Both the position numbers and the translations under genes were made by a program. A stretch of 48,130 nt of DNA from positions 1 to 48,130 of the forward strand of contig JAHJDO010000115.1 of assembly GCA_018812485.1 (NCBI GenBank), given 5' to 3'. The first letter of the stretch is position 1. Each line of letters begins with the position of its first letter. Shown piece by piece: positions 17,053 through 25,679 of the stretch. Below the pieces are notes generated by a model. The model saw only the letters and a list, made by a program, of their open reading frames with translations, was not told the DNA's origin and did not search any database. Source of the stretch: a bacterium (GTDB lineage: Bacteria > JAHJDO01).

Positions 17053-17960
17053 GTAAATTAAGTCTTGGTGTGGATATTGCTGGAATAAAGATGAAAAGTC
17101 CCGTAATGACAGCTTCCGGCACATTCGGATATGGCTTGGAGTATTCACAACTAATAGATGTAAAAAAATTTGGAGCAATTGTTACAAAGACTATAACACT
17201 GGAACCAAGGATTGGTAATCCCCAACCTAGAATTGTGGAGGTAACTGGTGGTATGCTGAATTCAATAGGACTCGAGAATCCAGGAGCTAAAGTTTTTATT
17301 GAAGAAAAACTACCAAAGCTAAAAGGGTATGGCGTGCCAATTATAGCAAATATTTCAGGCAGCAGAGAGGCAGAGTTTGTCAAACTTGCTGATCTATTGA
17401 AAGATATTGGATTATCAGGTCTAGAGTTAAATATTTCCTGCCCAAATGTGGGATATGCAGGACTATTTGCCCAAGATGCAGATACAACTTATAAACTTGT
17501 TAGAAAGGTAAGAAAGGTTACAAGTCTGCCACTGATTGTTAAACTTACTCCTAATGTTACAGATATTACACTAATTGCCAGAGCAGCAGAAGACGGGGGC
17601 GCAAATGCAATATCCTTAATCAATACTCTAATAGGCATGAGTATAGATATTCAGACAAAAAGGCCTAAGCTGGCAAATGTCGTTGGAGGGCTGTCAGGCC
17701 CTGCAGTTAAGCCAGTAGCATTAAGAATGGTCTATGAAGTGTCTAAAAAAGTACGTATCCCAGTAATTGGGATGGGAGGAATAATGACTTCGGACGATGC
17801 TATTGAATTTTTACTTGCCGGGGCAAGTGCAGTTGCTATTGGCACAGCAAACTTTGTTAACCCTAATACTTGCTGTGAGATTATAGAGGGCATTAAAAGA
17901 TATATGAAAAACAACAAGTTTAGTAATATATTAGATATCGTCGGGCGAATTAATGAGTAG
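17049..17960 (+). CDS. pyrD: Dihydroorotate dehydrogenase, class 1B catalytic subunit
   Basis: FMN-dependent oxidation of dihydroorotate to orotate, in complex with PyrK. 303-304 residues. Motifs: ASGTFGYG near residue 20, NISCPNVG with the catalytic Cys (about 128-135), KLTPNVTD, and the FMN phosphate site MGGIMTSDDA (about 241-250) and AIGTANF. The GTG at 17049 with GGGAGGAG just upstream is preferred over the TTG at 17037, which would put the ribosome site inside the gene. GTGA overlap with pyrK couples translation. The stop lies within the beginning of ispE. Confidence 0.95.
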   Translation: MSKLSLGVDIAGIKMKSPVMTASGTFGYGLEYSQLIDVKKFGAIVTKTITLEPRIGNPQPRIVEVTGGMLNSIGLENPGAKVFIEEKLPKLKGYGVPIIANISGSREAEFVKLADLLKDIGLSGLELNISCPNVGYAGLFAQDADTTYKLVRKVRKVTSLPLIVKLTPNVTDITLIARAAEDGGANAISLINTLIGMSIDIQTKRPKLANVVGGLSGPAVKPVALRMVYEVSKKVRIPVIGMGGIMTSDDAIEFLLAGASAVAIGTANFVNPNTCCEIIEGIKRYMKNNKFSNILDIVGRINE

Positions 17961-18813
17961 TCTTTCTCTAAAGTCTTATGCAAAAGTTAATTTATTTTTG
18001 GAAGTATTATGGAAAAGAGATGATGGTTACCACGAAATTGAAAGCCTGATTCAAAAAATAAGTTTATGCGACAATGTCCTGCTGGAAGATAGACCGCGAA
18101 GTATAACTATTCTCTGTCCAAACAAAAAAATCAACATTCCATCTAACCGCAACAATCTGGCATACAAAGCAGCAAAACTACTTATAGAAAGATTTAATAT
18201 TAAAAAAGGGATTTTTATTACAATTAACAAAAAGATACCTGTTGGTTCTGGTTTAGGAGGCGGTAGCAGCAATGCAGCTTCAGTTCTCAAAGGATTAAAT
18301 CAACTCTGGAATATCGGGTTAAAAAATGCCGAATTGCAGGAATTAGGAGCAGAAATAGGTTCTGATGTCCCATTTTTCATTAATGGTAAAACTGCACTGG
18401 TAAAAGGACGAGGAGTAAAAATACACACTTGCTTTACTATGCCTAAAATATGGCTTGTTCTAGCTATTCCAAATATAAGTGTTTCAACAAAATGGGCATA
18501 TGGAAGACTGGATAGGGAGTTGACAAAAAATATAAATAGTGCTAGATTGCCAAGACTTAAGAAGTTACAGGTAAAGGATATAGTGAATAATTTGTTTAAC
18601 AGATTGGAGGGGGTGGTGTTTAAGGAATATCCTCTTATTAAGGCCATTAAGGAGAAAATGATAGCTTGTGGAGCAAGTGGTGCTTTGATGAGTGGAACAG
18701 GGTCTGCAGTTTTTGGTATAGCCTCAAGCAAAGACAATGCTTATAAAATAGCCAAAAAAATTTCTAATGACCCAAAATTAGAAGTAGTTTGTTATGTGGC
18801 AAGTGGTCTCTAA
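17953..18813 (+). CDS. ispE: 4-diphosphocytidyl-2-C-methyl-D-erythritol kinase
   Basis: GHMP-family kinase of the non-mevalonate isoprenoid (MEP) pathway. 286 residues. It opens with KSYAKVNLFLEV (catalytic Lys), has DGYHEIESL, and the ATP loop PVGSGLGGGSSNAA at about residues 96-109; GSDVPFF carries the catalytic Asp and MSGTGSAVFG is near the C-terminus. It overlaps pyrD by eight bases. The order ispE then spoVG is a conserved one, known from Firmicutes among others. Confidence 0.95.
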   Translation: MSSLSLKSYAKVNLFLEVLWKRDDGYHEIESLIQKISLCDNVLLEDRPRSITILCPNKKINIPSNRNNLAYKAAKLLIERFNIKKGIFITINKKIPVGSGLGGGSSNAASVLKGLNQLWNIGLKNAELQELGAEIGSDVPFFINGKTALVKGRGVKIHTCFTMPKIWLVLAIPNISVSTKWAYGRLDRELTKNINSARLPRLKKLQVKDIVNNLFNRLEGVVFKEYPLIKAIKEKMIACGASGALMSGTGSAVFGIASSKDNAYKIAKKISNDPKLEVVCYVASGL

Positions 18814-18846
18814 AGTAGTAGACAGCAAATTAAGGAGAGAATTTCA

Positions 18847-19431
18847 ATGGAAATTACAGAAGTAAAAGTCAGACTAAGGGATAGAGAAGGAAATAAATTA
18901 AAAGCGTACGCAACTGTTACTTTTGACGATTCTTTTGTTGTGAGAGACTTAAAAATTATTGATGGAAGAAAAGGATTGTTTGTAGCAATGCCTTCTCGGC
19001 AGGTAAGAGAAGCATGTCCCAACTGCCATCATCGCAATGCTCTCAGAAGCAAATTTTGTAATCAGTGCGGCAAGGCTCTCGAATTTCAGAGTGTTCCAAG
19101 AAAAGAAGGAGAGGATAATAGATTAGATGAGCACAGAGATGTGGCGCATCCAATAACTACAGAAGCCAGAGATTATCTGCAAAAAAAGGTATTAGAAGCC
19201 TACGAGGTAGAAAGGGCAGAATTGCCTCAGGAGGTTAAACCCGAACAGGTAGTTGAGCCTGAACCAGTAGTTGAACCTGAACCAGTAGTTGAACCTGAAC
19301 CGGTAGTTGAACCTGGGTCTGAATCTGGTATTGAGCAATCGTCAGAAAACGTTGAACAGCAATCTGAAGATACTCCTGAGCAATCACCAGAAATTGAGCT
19401 TAATACTGATCAAATAGAAAAACCTGAATAG
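18847..19431 (+). CDS. spoVG: SpoVG-family regulator with inserted zinc ribbon and acidic tail
   Basis: Site-specific nucleic-acid-binding regulator family. The SpoVG core is split: MEITEVKVRLRD...DGRKGLFVAMPSR (about residues 1-56) and DVAHPITTEARDYLQKKVLEAYE (about 98-120). Between them sits a CPNC-x14-CNQCG zinc ribbon (about 59-78). After residue 125 comes an acidic low-complexity tail with VVEPEP units (18-bp DNA repeats at 19249-19316). AAGGAG precedes the ATG. The core match makes SpoVG ancestry clear; the ribbon suggests an added nucleic-acid or protein contact. The regulated targets are unknown. Confidence 0.85.
   Translation: MEITEVKVRLRDREGNKLKAYATVTFDDSFVVRDLKIIDGRKGLFVAMPSRQVREACPNCHHRNALRSKFCNQCGKALEFQSVPRKEGEDNRLDEHRDVAHPITTEARDYLQKKVLEAYEVERAELPQEVKPEQVVEPEPVVEPEPVVEPEPVVEPGSESGIEQSSENVEQQSEDTPEQSPEIELNTDQIEKPE
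19249..19316 (+). repeat. 18-bp tandem repeat in the spoVG tail
   Basis: GTAGTTGARCCTGAACCA is repeated at 19249, 19267 and 19285, with a partial fourth copy to 19316, coding for VVEPEP units. In-frame units of this kind can gain or lose copies by slippage. Confidence 0.85.
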
Positions 19432-19455
19432 ATAAGTCAGGAATAATAATTTAAT

Positions 19456-19526
19456 TGCCCGGTGGTGTAATGGTAACACATCAGTTTTTGGTACTGAGAT
19501 TCGAGGTTCGAGCCCTTGCCGGGCAA
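19456..19526 (+). tRNA. tRNA-Gln (anticodon TTG)
   Basis: Seven-bp acceptor stem TGCCCGG (19456-19462) / CCGGGCA (19519-19525). The anticodon stem TCAGT/ACTGA encloses the loop TTTTGGT, anticodon TTG. The T-arm contains GGTTCGAGCC. CCA is not encoded. Confidence 0.93.
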
Positions 19527-19538
19527 CATATAGAATAT

Positions 19539-19617
<79 letters not shown>

Positions 19618-19648
19618 CTAACAACTTGATACGCAAAGAGTTAAGTAG

Positions 19649-19679
19649 AAGCTAGGAGAATTTCTCTTCTGGCTTTTTT
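19649..19679 (+). terminator. Terminator after the tRNA pair
   Basis: AAGCTAGGAGA (19649-19659) pairs with TCTTCTGGCTT (19665-19675), 11 bp with two G-T wobbles, loop ATTTC, followed by a run of T. It lies inside the element, so the element supplies a transcription end for the tRNA it interrupts. Confidence 0.75.
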
Positions 19680-19685
19680 CTTTCA

Positions 19686-19705
19686 GAGTAACTATAGAGT
19701 AACTT
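19686..19705 (+). promoter_or_regulatory. Left arm-type integrase site (candidate)
   Basis: GAGTAACTATAGAGTAACTT matches 31228-31247 at 19 of 20 bases in the same orientation. Each copy contains two GAGTAAC half-units 11 bases apart. The position just inside both att repeats is where integrase arm sites are expected. Confidence 0.6.
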
Positions 19706-19707
19706 GA

Positions 19708-19893
19708 GAGCCATCTTTCCCCTGCCAATGCGGACGTAATGGGTATAACAAGTTCGCACGAATGTGCTCTGGGGCGTCCGTGCCTGTGGATGAAGCCCCA
19801 ACAGGCACTACTGCGCAAAATGCAATCAACGGAGAATTGCCGTCGCTCAACAGGGACGCTGTCCCTGAGAAGCGACCTGAAGCAGGACAATGA
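19708..19893 (+). pseudogene. Short open remnant, possibly the end of an IS200/IS605 TnpB gene
   Basis: A 61-codon open stretch following a stop at 19705, beginning EPSFPCQCGRNGYNKFARM and ending in a stop at 19891. Base composition is richer in GC than the surrounding DNA. The CxCG followed by a variable tail recalls the C-terminus of TnpB-type proteins, but there is no start codon context, catalytic motif or recognisable end. This is a weak inference; a second open frame (19739-20017) covers the same DNA. The rest of 19894-20274 shows no convincing gene. Confidence 0.25.
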
Positions 19894-20274
19894 AAAGCCT
19901 GCAAAGTTATTTGGTATATATCAAGGGCATTTTTACATAACATTTTCTATCCAACAGACCTTAGAGGCAGAGTGGTTTTGTCTATCGGATAAAAAAGCAT
20001 TATGTAAACTAGCGTAGATTTATATGTGTAAGAAACGAGGCACACGATAGAGTTAATCTTAAAGCCAGCAACGCTCCTTCCCACTAAAGAAGCCCCAACT
20101 GCCCTAGCCATACCCTTGATATATTTTGTGAGTTTCCATAGCTTGCTGAAGTTATCTTTACTTCCTACCACGAACACCCCACCCTGTAGAATTCGCAAAG
20201 ATGAATACGCACCACCCAACTGACGAAGCAGCAGAATGTCAATAAAAGTCAATAATCTTGAACCTTATCATTTC

Positions 20275-20544
20275 TTAGTAATATTGAATGTAAGCATAAG
20301 TAAGCAATCTGGTTACCTGGGTTCCCAACTCTGCAACAGTTAAGTCTTCCTTTTCTGCCCTGTCTAGCCATTTTTTTTGTTGTTCGGGTTCTAAATATGC
20401 TATTTCGTTATGATGTCCAAAACTTAGATTAGGTCGACGCCGACCTAATTCAATTCTTCCACATAAAGCAACATCATGTCGCAAGGTTTCATAATCAAAA
20501 CCTGTTTCTTCAATGGCTTGCGAATACATCTCTCCATATTCCAT
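20275..20544 (-). pseudogene. Truncated phage/plasmid-type protein
   Basis: 89 residues starting MEYGEMYSQAIEETGFDYET, with ELGRRRPNLSFGHHNEIAYL and EQQKKWLDRAEKEDLTVAEL. This is the middle block of a family often found on plasmids and phages, in which it is preceded by some tens of residues that are missing here (an in-frame stop lies just upstream). The C-terminus also ends early after VTRLLTYAY. No ribosome site is seen before the ATG. Probably a decayed fragment left in the element; function unknown. Confidence 0.45.
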
Positions 20545-20657
20545 ATGGATTTAATGCGGTATCTAGCCATGCAGAGGCATGCACAAGCCATTTTCTCTAA
20601 TGACTAATGGTTTGTGGTATGGGTTGAAGGGGAAAAAGGGCTCAGGATACCTATGTT

Positions 20658-20686
20658 TTGACAGCTCAGCCATGAAATGCTATTAT
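20658..20686 (+). promoter_or_regulatory. Strong promoter of the element's mod-res operon
   Basis: Consensus TTGACA at 20658-20663, 17-base spacer, TATTAT at 20681-20686. Transcription from about 20693 would give a 5' leader of about 360 bases that includes the three-way-junction structure. The rest of 20545-21054 holds no gene. Confidence 0.65.
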
Positions 20687-20781
20687 CACATTAGCAACAT
20701 TGTTAAACGTAAACGAATCGGAGAAAATATAACGATAACAAAGTAGAATAAGACAATTTAATTCACGCTTTTAATTAAAAA

Positions 20782-20866
20782 ACCTCACTCAAGGTGGCGT
20801 GAAGCGGGCGTTATGCCCGTCTTCGTCTGTTCTGGCTTGCCAGAATATAAAATCCTTGAGTGAGGT
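20782..20866 (+). ncRNA. Three-way-junction leader structure upstream of mod
   Basis: A perfect 13-bp outer stem, ACCTCACTCAAGG (20782-20794) with CCTTGAGTGAGGT (20854-20866), encloses two hairpins: GAAG-CGGGC / GCCCG-T-CTTC (20801-20824, loop GTTAT, one bulge) and TTCTGG / CCAGAA (20830-20845, loop CTTG). It lies about 90 bases after the predicted transcription start and about 190 before mod. It could be a regulatory leader, a small RNA or a DNA-level folding site; I recognise no known RNA family. The structure is seen directly; the function is inference. Confidence 0.6.
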
Positions 20867-21054
20867 GATGGAGACGGGCTAATTGTTTAAGAACAAGTTA
20901 TATCATAGTAATAATTTAGAGAACCTACCTACCGTACCTTCCAAGAATATAGCCATTATCTGTTTAGTCCCACCTTTTCAAAGTTGGAATAATTACAATC
21001 GGATATTCCAGTCCCAGCGGACAAAGGAAAGAAGAAAAAGAGAAGGTAACGACT

Positions 21055-22971
21055 ATGCGTAAACTTTCGGATCAGGAGATTGGAAAAATTGTAAGCCTTC
21101 TCAAGGAAGGCAAGCCCTTGCACGATGACTACAAGGTCAGCCTCTTTGATACCAAGAAGGAATATGAACTGCTCTATGCTGATAAGGAAAGAGAGGTTGA
21201 TATTCTATCTGACACCATGTCTGTGCCATTGCAGAAGGTCAAGACCTTCCGAAACGGCAGGAACGGCAATGACTGGATGAACATGCTTATCTTTGGCGAT
21301 AACCTTCAGGTGCTGAAGACCCTCTTACAAATGAAACTGGAAGGCAAGCTCACAAACGCCGATGGAACGTCAGGAGTGAGGCTCGTTTATATTGATCCAC
21401 CGTTTGCCACAAGGCAGGAGTTTCGGGGAAGCCAAGATCAGAAGGCGTATCAGGACAAGATTGCTGGGGCAAAGTTCTTGGAGTTTTTAAGGAAGCGGCT
21501 GGTCTTCCTGCGAGAATTGTTGAGTGAGGATGGGAGCATTTATGTGCATTTGGATTGGAAGAAGGGGCATTATGGAAAAATTCTCTTAGATGAAATATTT
21601 GGAGAACAAAATTTTAGAAATGAAATAGCGTGGTGTTATACAGGGCCATCTGCTCCAGGACAAAAACAATTTTCTCGGAAACATGAGATTATATTATTCT
21701 ACGCAAAATCAAATGATTATGTTTTTAATGTTGATGAAATTCGAGTTCCATATCATGACACAACAGCCGGAAAATTTGAAAGTGAAGGAACGGGTTTTGG
21801 CGGAACTGAGGCCGATTTATCAAAAGGTAAAATACCAGAAGATTGGTGGTACTTACCAATTGTGGCAAGAATAAGAACAGAGATTTTAGGGTATCCCACC
21901 CAAAAGCCCGAAGCATTACTTGACCGCATCATCAAAGCCTCCTCCAACCCGGGCGACCTTGTGCTGGACTGCTTTGCCGGCTCAGGCACGACCCTTGCCG
22001 TAGTGGAGAAGTTAGGCAGAAGGTGGATTGGTGTGGACTGCGGCAAGCTTGCCATCTATACCATGCAGAAGCGCCTCTTGAACATCGCCGAGAGCAAAAA
22101 CTTGGAGAAGCCTAAGAATAAATATGAAAAGCCGTGCAAGCCTTTCGCTCTCTACAATGCAGGTCTTTACGATTACAAGATGGTCAAGGAACTCCCCTGG
22201 AAGCAATATCGGGAATTTGCCTTAAAGCTCTTTCAGTGCAGGAATAAGAAGTATGAGATTTCCAAGATTGAACTTGACGGCTACCTGGGGGCGGATAGCG
22301 TCATGGTCTTCAATTACCAGAAACACAAAGACGCCGTAATGGACAGGGGATTTATTGATGACCTCCATAAATATCTGGGGCACAAAATTGGCAGACGCTT
22401 CTTTATCATCGCCCCCGCCGCCTCGGTGCAATTTCTTGAGGACTACATAGAAAAAGGCAAGACGAAATACTTTATCCTCCGCATCCCTTATTCCATCATT
22501 GAAGAGATTCACAATCGAGGTTTTACCAAGATCAAACAGCCTGTCAGCGAGATGAATGTCAACGACACAGTGGATGCCGTGGGGTTTGATTTTATTCAAG
22601 TGCCGATGGTGGAATGCAAATATTATCTGGATAAATCAAAGAATCCTGATCTCCTGAATCAGAAGACAAAAGAATGTGTCATTAAGATTGAGAAGTTTGA
22701 GAGCAAGGTTATCTCCCGTAAGCCGCTGGAGTTTGCCAATCTTGAGACCCTTTCTATGGTCATGCTGGACTACGATTTTGATGGGGAGGTCTTTGACCTG
22801 GACGAGGTCTTCTATGCCGAGAACTTGAAGAAGAACGACTACGAGGTGCGGTTTGCCGAGAATAAGGTAAAGGGGCAAATCATGGTTATTTACATTGACA
22901 TCTTCGGCAATGAAAAGCGGGAAATAAAGACACTGTCCGACTTTAACGGAAAGAGGAAAAACCATGCTTGA
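21055..22971 (+). CDS. Type III-like DNA methyltransferase of the mobile element
   Basis: Second Mod-type protein, 638 residues. Motif IV is IDPPFA (about 113-118; DPPF rather than DPPY) and motif I is CFAGSGTTLAV (about 306-316), the beta-class order. The recognition region between them (about 180-285) is encoded by DNA clearly more AT-rich than the flanks, suggesting exchange of this domain. After residue 330 a long C-terminal domain follows that is unlike the first Mod in this window. AGAAGGTAACGACT precedes the ATG. It overlaps the helicase gene by eight bases, so both are one operon. N6-adenine or N4-cytosine specificity cannot be settled from sequence. Confidence 0.9.
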   Translation: MRKLSDQEIGKIVSLLKEGKPLHDDYKVSLFDTKKEYELLYADKEREVDILSDTMSVPLQKVKTFRNGRNGNDWMNMLIFGDNLQVLKTLLQMKLEGKLTNADGTSGVRLVYIDPPFATRQEFRGSQDQKAYQDKIAGAKFLEFLRKRLVFLRELLSEDGSIYVHLDWKKGHYGKILLDEIFGEQNFRNEIAWCYTGPSAPGQKQFSRKHEIILFYAKSNDYVFNVDEIRVPYHDTTAGKFESEGTGFGGTEADLSKGKIPEDWWYLPIVARIRTEILGYPTQKPEALLDRIIKASSNPGDLVLDCFAGSGTTLAVVEKLGRRWIGVDCGKLAIYTMQKRLLNIAESKNLEKPKNKYEKPCKPFALYNAGLYDYKMVKELPWKQYREFALKLFQCRNKKYEISKIELDGYLGADSVMVFNYQKHKDAVMDRGFIDDLHKYLGHKIGRRFFIIAPAASVQFLEDYIEKGKTKYFILRIPYSIIEEIHNRGFTKIKQPVSEMNVNDTVDAVGFDFIQVPMVECKYYLDKSKNPDLLNQKTKECVIKIEKFESKVISRKPLEFANLETLSMVMLDYDFDGEVFDLDEVFYAENLKKNDYEVRFAENKVKGQIMVIYIDIFGNEKREIKTLSDFNGKRKNHA

Positions 22972-25462
22972 GCGGCAGACCTTTCGGAACAAGGATTTAG
23001 TCCTTAAAGTATCTTCCAACTACGATCCCAAGAGGTTTGATCCGAATAAATACGAGGCTTTTCTGGACGCCCTCTGCGAGGACAGGGAATACCAGAAAGA
23101 GGCAATCAGGGAAGCGATGCGCTACTTTTTGGGCGGTGAATACAAAAGCCTCAAGGAACTGGCGGAGGAAAACTATCATAAGAACCCCAAACTTCAGGAG
23201 AAGTATTCATCTTCTGCAGATTTCTTAAGCTATCTGCAACTGCCGGATAAACTCTCCTGCTCTCTGGATCACGCAACGGCTACCGGCAAAAGCTATGTGA
23301 TGTATGGCATTGCCCGCATTATGCTGGCCGAGGGCGCTGTGGATCAGGCGTTGGTCCTGTGTCCTTCTAACACCATCGAGGCTGGGCTCACAGAGAAGTT
23401 TCTGAGCCTCTCCGCTGATAGAACCCTCAAAGACCTTCTGCCTGCCGATTCTAAGATTGCCAACCCACGTATTATCAATGCCTCCAACACCATTCAGAAG
23501 GGGGACGTCTGCATTGAGAACATCCACGCCACCTATATCAACACCAAATCTGCCATTGAGGATAGCCTTGTCGGGAAAGGCGAGCGGACTCTGGTATTGA
23601 ACGATGAAGCACACCACTTGATGAGCCCCTCCGATACGGCACTCAAAAAATGGAAGGAATTTTTACTTGATCCTAAATATGGATTCAAATTTATCGTGAA
23701 TGTTTCAGGCACTTGCTATATAGAAGATGACTATTTCACTGATGTCATCCACCGCTTTTCCTTGAGGGATTCCATTGAGGAGAAGTTTATCAAATCTATC
23801 CGTTATGTGGCAGAGGACTCCTCAGGGAGCGAGGATGAAAAGTTCCAGAAGATTTACGACAATCACATTGAGAACAAGACGGTAAAATACCGTAAGGTTA
23901 AACCCATTACTATCCTGGTTACCAAAAACATCGCCGCCTGCAAGCGTCTCACCGATAAACTAGTTGCCTTCCTTGCCACCAAAGAAAGGATCAGTAAAGA
24001 GCAAGCGGTAGCGAAGATTTTAATCGTTACCTCTGCCAACGAGCATAAGAAAAATATCCCCATCCTGCGAAGGGTGGATGACAAGGACAACCCCATTGAG
24101 TGGATTACTTCTGTTAGCATGCTCTCCGAAGGCTGGGATGTCAAAAACGTCTTTCAGATCGTCCCGCATGAGGAGAAAGCGTTTAATTCAAAACTTCTGA
24201 TTGCCCAGGTACTGGGAAGGGGCTTGAGGATACCTGAGGTCTACAGGGGCAATCAACCAGTTGTAACTGTTTTCAATCACGATAAGTGGTCAGGGAGTAT
24301 CAAACACCTGGTAGATGAAGTTTTGGAGATTGAGAAGCGCATCCACTCCTACCCGGTGGAGAAGAAAGAGGACTACAACTTTAATCTATATCAAATTGAT
24401 TATGAGAAGGTAATAGAAGAGACTAAGGAATATCCAAAAGAGGATGAGTTTGAATTACTCAAGAAAGGATATATTGCTTATTGGAGCCAGGAGGAGGATG
24501 TAGAAAAGAGCACTACCTACGTCAGGGCGGTCTCTGGCGAGCAGGATGTAAAGAAAACGCTGATTGAGTTCAAGATGTATTCTGTCGACGAGGTGGCACA
24601 TGATGTGTCCAATCGCCTTCGTATTTTTGACCAAGAGGCAGGGACCGACTATAGCGGAGAATGGCCTAAAGAAAGAATTGCTAACATTATCCGACAGTCT
24701 TTGCGACAAGTGAACGATAAAACAGGCATGGTTGGCGAGGAAAATCGCCAGAAAACAATACAGGCATTTGGTGTTATCAAAAGGAAAAGCAGCACTTTCC
24801 CAAGGATAGTGCTGAAATCAAAAGAACCCTACAAAATCAGCACCCGAAAGATAAATAAAAACAGTGTCGGTGTAGGGGCTCTACGGCGTGACAACACGGT
24901 GTTTTGGGATGACTACTCTTTAACTACTGGAGACGAACAAGATAGAAAACTCCTAAAAGAGTTGGTTGAGATAAAAGAGGACGGAGAGCTTATAGATATT
25001 GTTAAGGTTGAAAACCGATATAATTTCAAAACTCCGCTCAATATGACATTATCTAGCTACAAACCAGAGAGAAAATTCATACAAGGTTTGATTAAGAGTG
25101 ATAATGTCAAGGCGATAGATACATGGATCAAATCTCTGGATGTGGGTTTCTACAGTATTGAATACTCATGGCGAAAAGGGGAGCATCCTAAGCCGGGGAG
25201 TTTTAATCCTGATTTCTTTATCAAGGCGGGTAGCGATATTATTGTGGTGGAAATCAAGATGGACGATGATATCTCCGATGAAAATAAGGCTAAACTCCGA
25301 TATACCAGGGAGCATTTTGCCAGGGTCACCGAGCTGCAGAAAGAGCAGAGGTATTATTTCAAATTCCTTTCCCCAGGAAGTTATGACCTATTTTTTAAGT
25401 CCTTGAGGGAGAAAACGCACAGGGATTTCAAATCAGAGCTTGAGGCAAAGTTAGAGGAATAA
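22964..25462 (+). CDS. Type III-like restriction helicase-nuclease of the mobile element
   Basis: 832-residue superfamily 2 helicase paired with the upstream methyltransferase. Walker A is ATATGKS (residues 104-110), the DEAH box is LNDEAHHL (213-220), and VLGRGLRIPEV near residue 420 is motif VI. The C-terminal nuclease core reads NPDFFIK (about 747-753) and IVVEIKMDD (about 759-767), a PD-(D/E)xK signature. Its sequence differs from the other Res in this window, so the two systems are not recent duplicates. The first half is GC-rich compared with the chromosome, supporting transfer. Restriction activity is inferred from domain content. Confidence 0.9.
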   Translation: MLERQTFRNKDLVLKVSSNYDPKRFDPNKYEAFLDALCEDREYQKEAIREAMRYFLGGEYKSLKELAEENYHKNPKLQEKYSSSADFLSYLQLPDKLSCSLDHATATGKSYVMYGIARIMLAEGAVDQALVLCPSNTIEAGLTEKFLSLSADRTLKDLLPADSKIANPRIINASNTIQKGDVCIENIHATYINTKSAIEDSLVGKGERTLVLNDEAHHLMSPSDTALKKWKEFLLDPKYGFKFIVNVSGTCYIEDDYFTDVIHRFSLRDSIEEKFIKSIRYVAEDSSGSEDEKFQKIYDNHIENKTVKYRKVKPITILVTKNIAACKRLTDKLVAFLATKERISKEQAVAKILIVTSANEHKKNIPILRRVDDKDNPIEWITSVSMLSEGWDVKNVFQIVPHEEKAFNSKLLIAQVLGRGLRIPEVYRGNQPVVTVFNHDKWSGSIKHLVDEVLEIEKRIHSYPVEKKEDYNFNLYQIDYEKVIEETKEYPKEDEFELLKKGYIAYWSQEEDVEKSTTYVRAVSGEQDVKKTLIEFKMYSVDEVAHDVSNRLRIFDQEAGTDYSGEWPKERIANIIRQSLRQVNDKTGMVGEENRQKTIQAFGVIKRKSSTFPRIVLKSKEPYKISTRKINKNSVGVGALRRDNTVFWDDYSLTTGDEQDRKLLKELVEIKEDGELIDIVKVENRYNFKTPLNMTLSSYKPERKFIQGLIKSDNVKAIDTWIKSLDVGFYSIEYSWRKGEHPKPGSFNPDFFIKAGSDIIVVEIKMDDDISDENKAKLRYTREHFARVTELQKEQRYYFKFLSPGSYDLFFKSLREKTHRDFKSELEAKLEE

Positions 25463-25535
25463 TTTTATGGGGACGGGAAAATTATTGAAAATTATATAAG
25501 GAATCAGGTATTCTTAGAAAGGACAGAAGAGTAGG

Positions 25536-25679
25536 ATGGATACTTTGAAAACGAAAATAGCAAAGATGTCGCAAGAAGAAAGATTGAAGCTAATAAGAGA
25601 ATTGGCACGCAGGAAGGCTATAAGAGCCCGCTTGATGAAAAAGATACCAAAAAAAGGAGAGCAAACAGATGAAAGCTAA
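25536..25679 (+). CDS. Small basic helical protein (47 aa)
   Basis: ORF of 47 codons starting MDTLKTKIAKMSQEERLKL and continuing as a Lys/Arg-rich helix (RELARRKAIRARLMKKI). AGGACAGAAGAG lies upstream. It overlaps the following exported-protein gene by 11 bases, and that gene's ribosome site lies within it, which suggests coupled translation. No family recognised; it could be a nucleic-acid-binding peptide or simply a leader for the next gene. Confidence 0.45.
   Translation: MDTLKTKIAKMSQEERLKLIRELARRKAIRARLMKKIPKKGEQTDES

Noticed and set aside
19739-20017. A 92-codon plus-strand open frame
   Set aside because: It overlaps the possible transposase remnant in another frame, has no ribosome site and no recognisable motif.
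19947-20252. A 101-codon minus-strand open frame
   Set aside because: No ribosome site, no recognisable domain, odd composition and position within decayed DNA between attL and the restriction operon.
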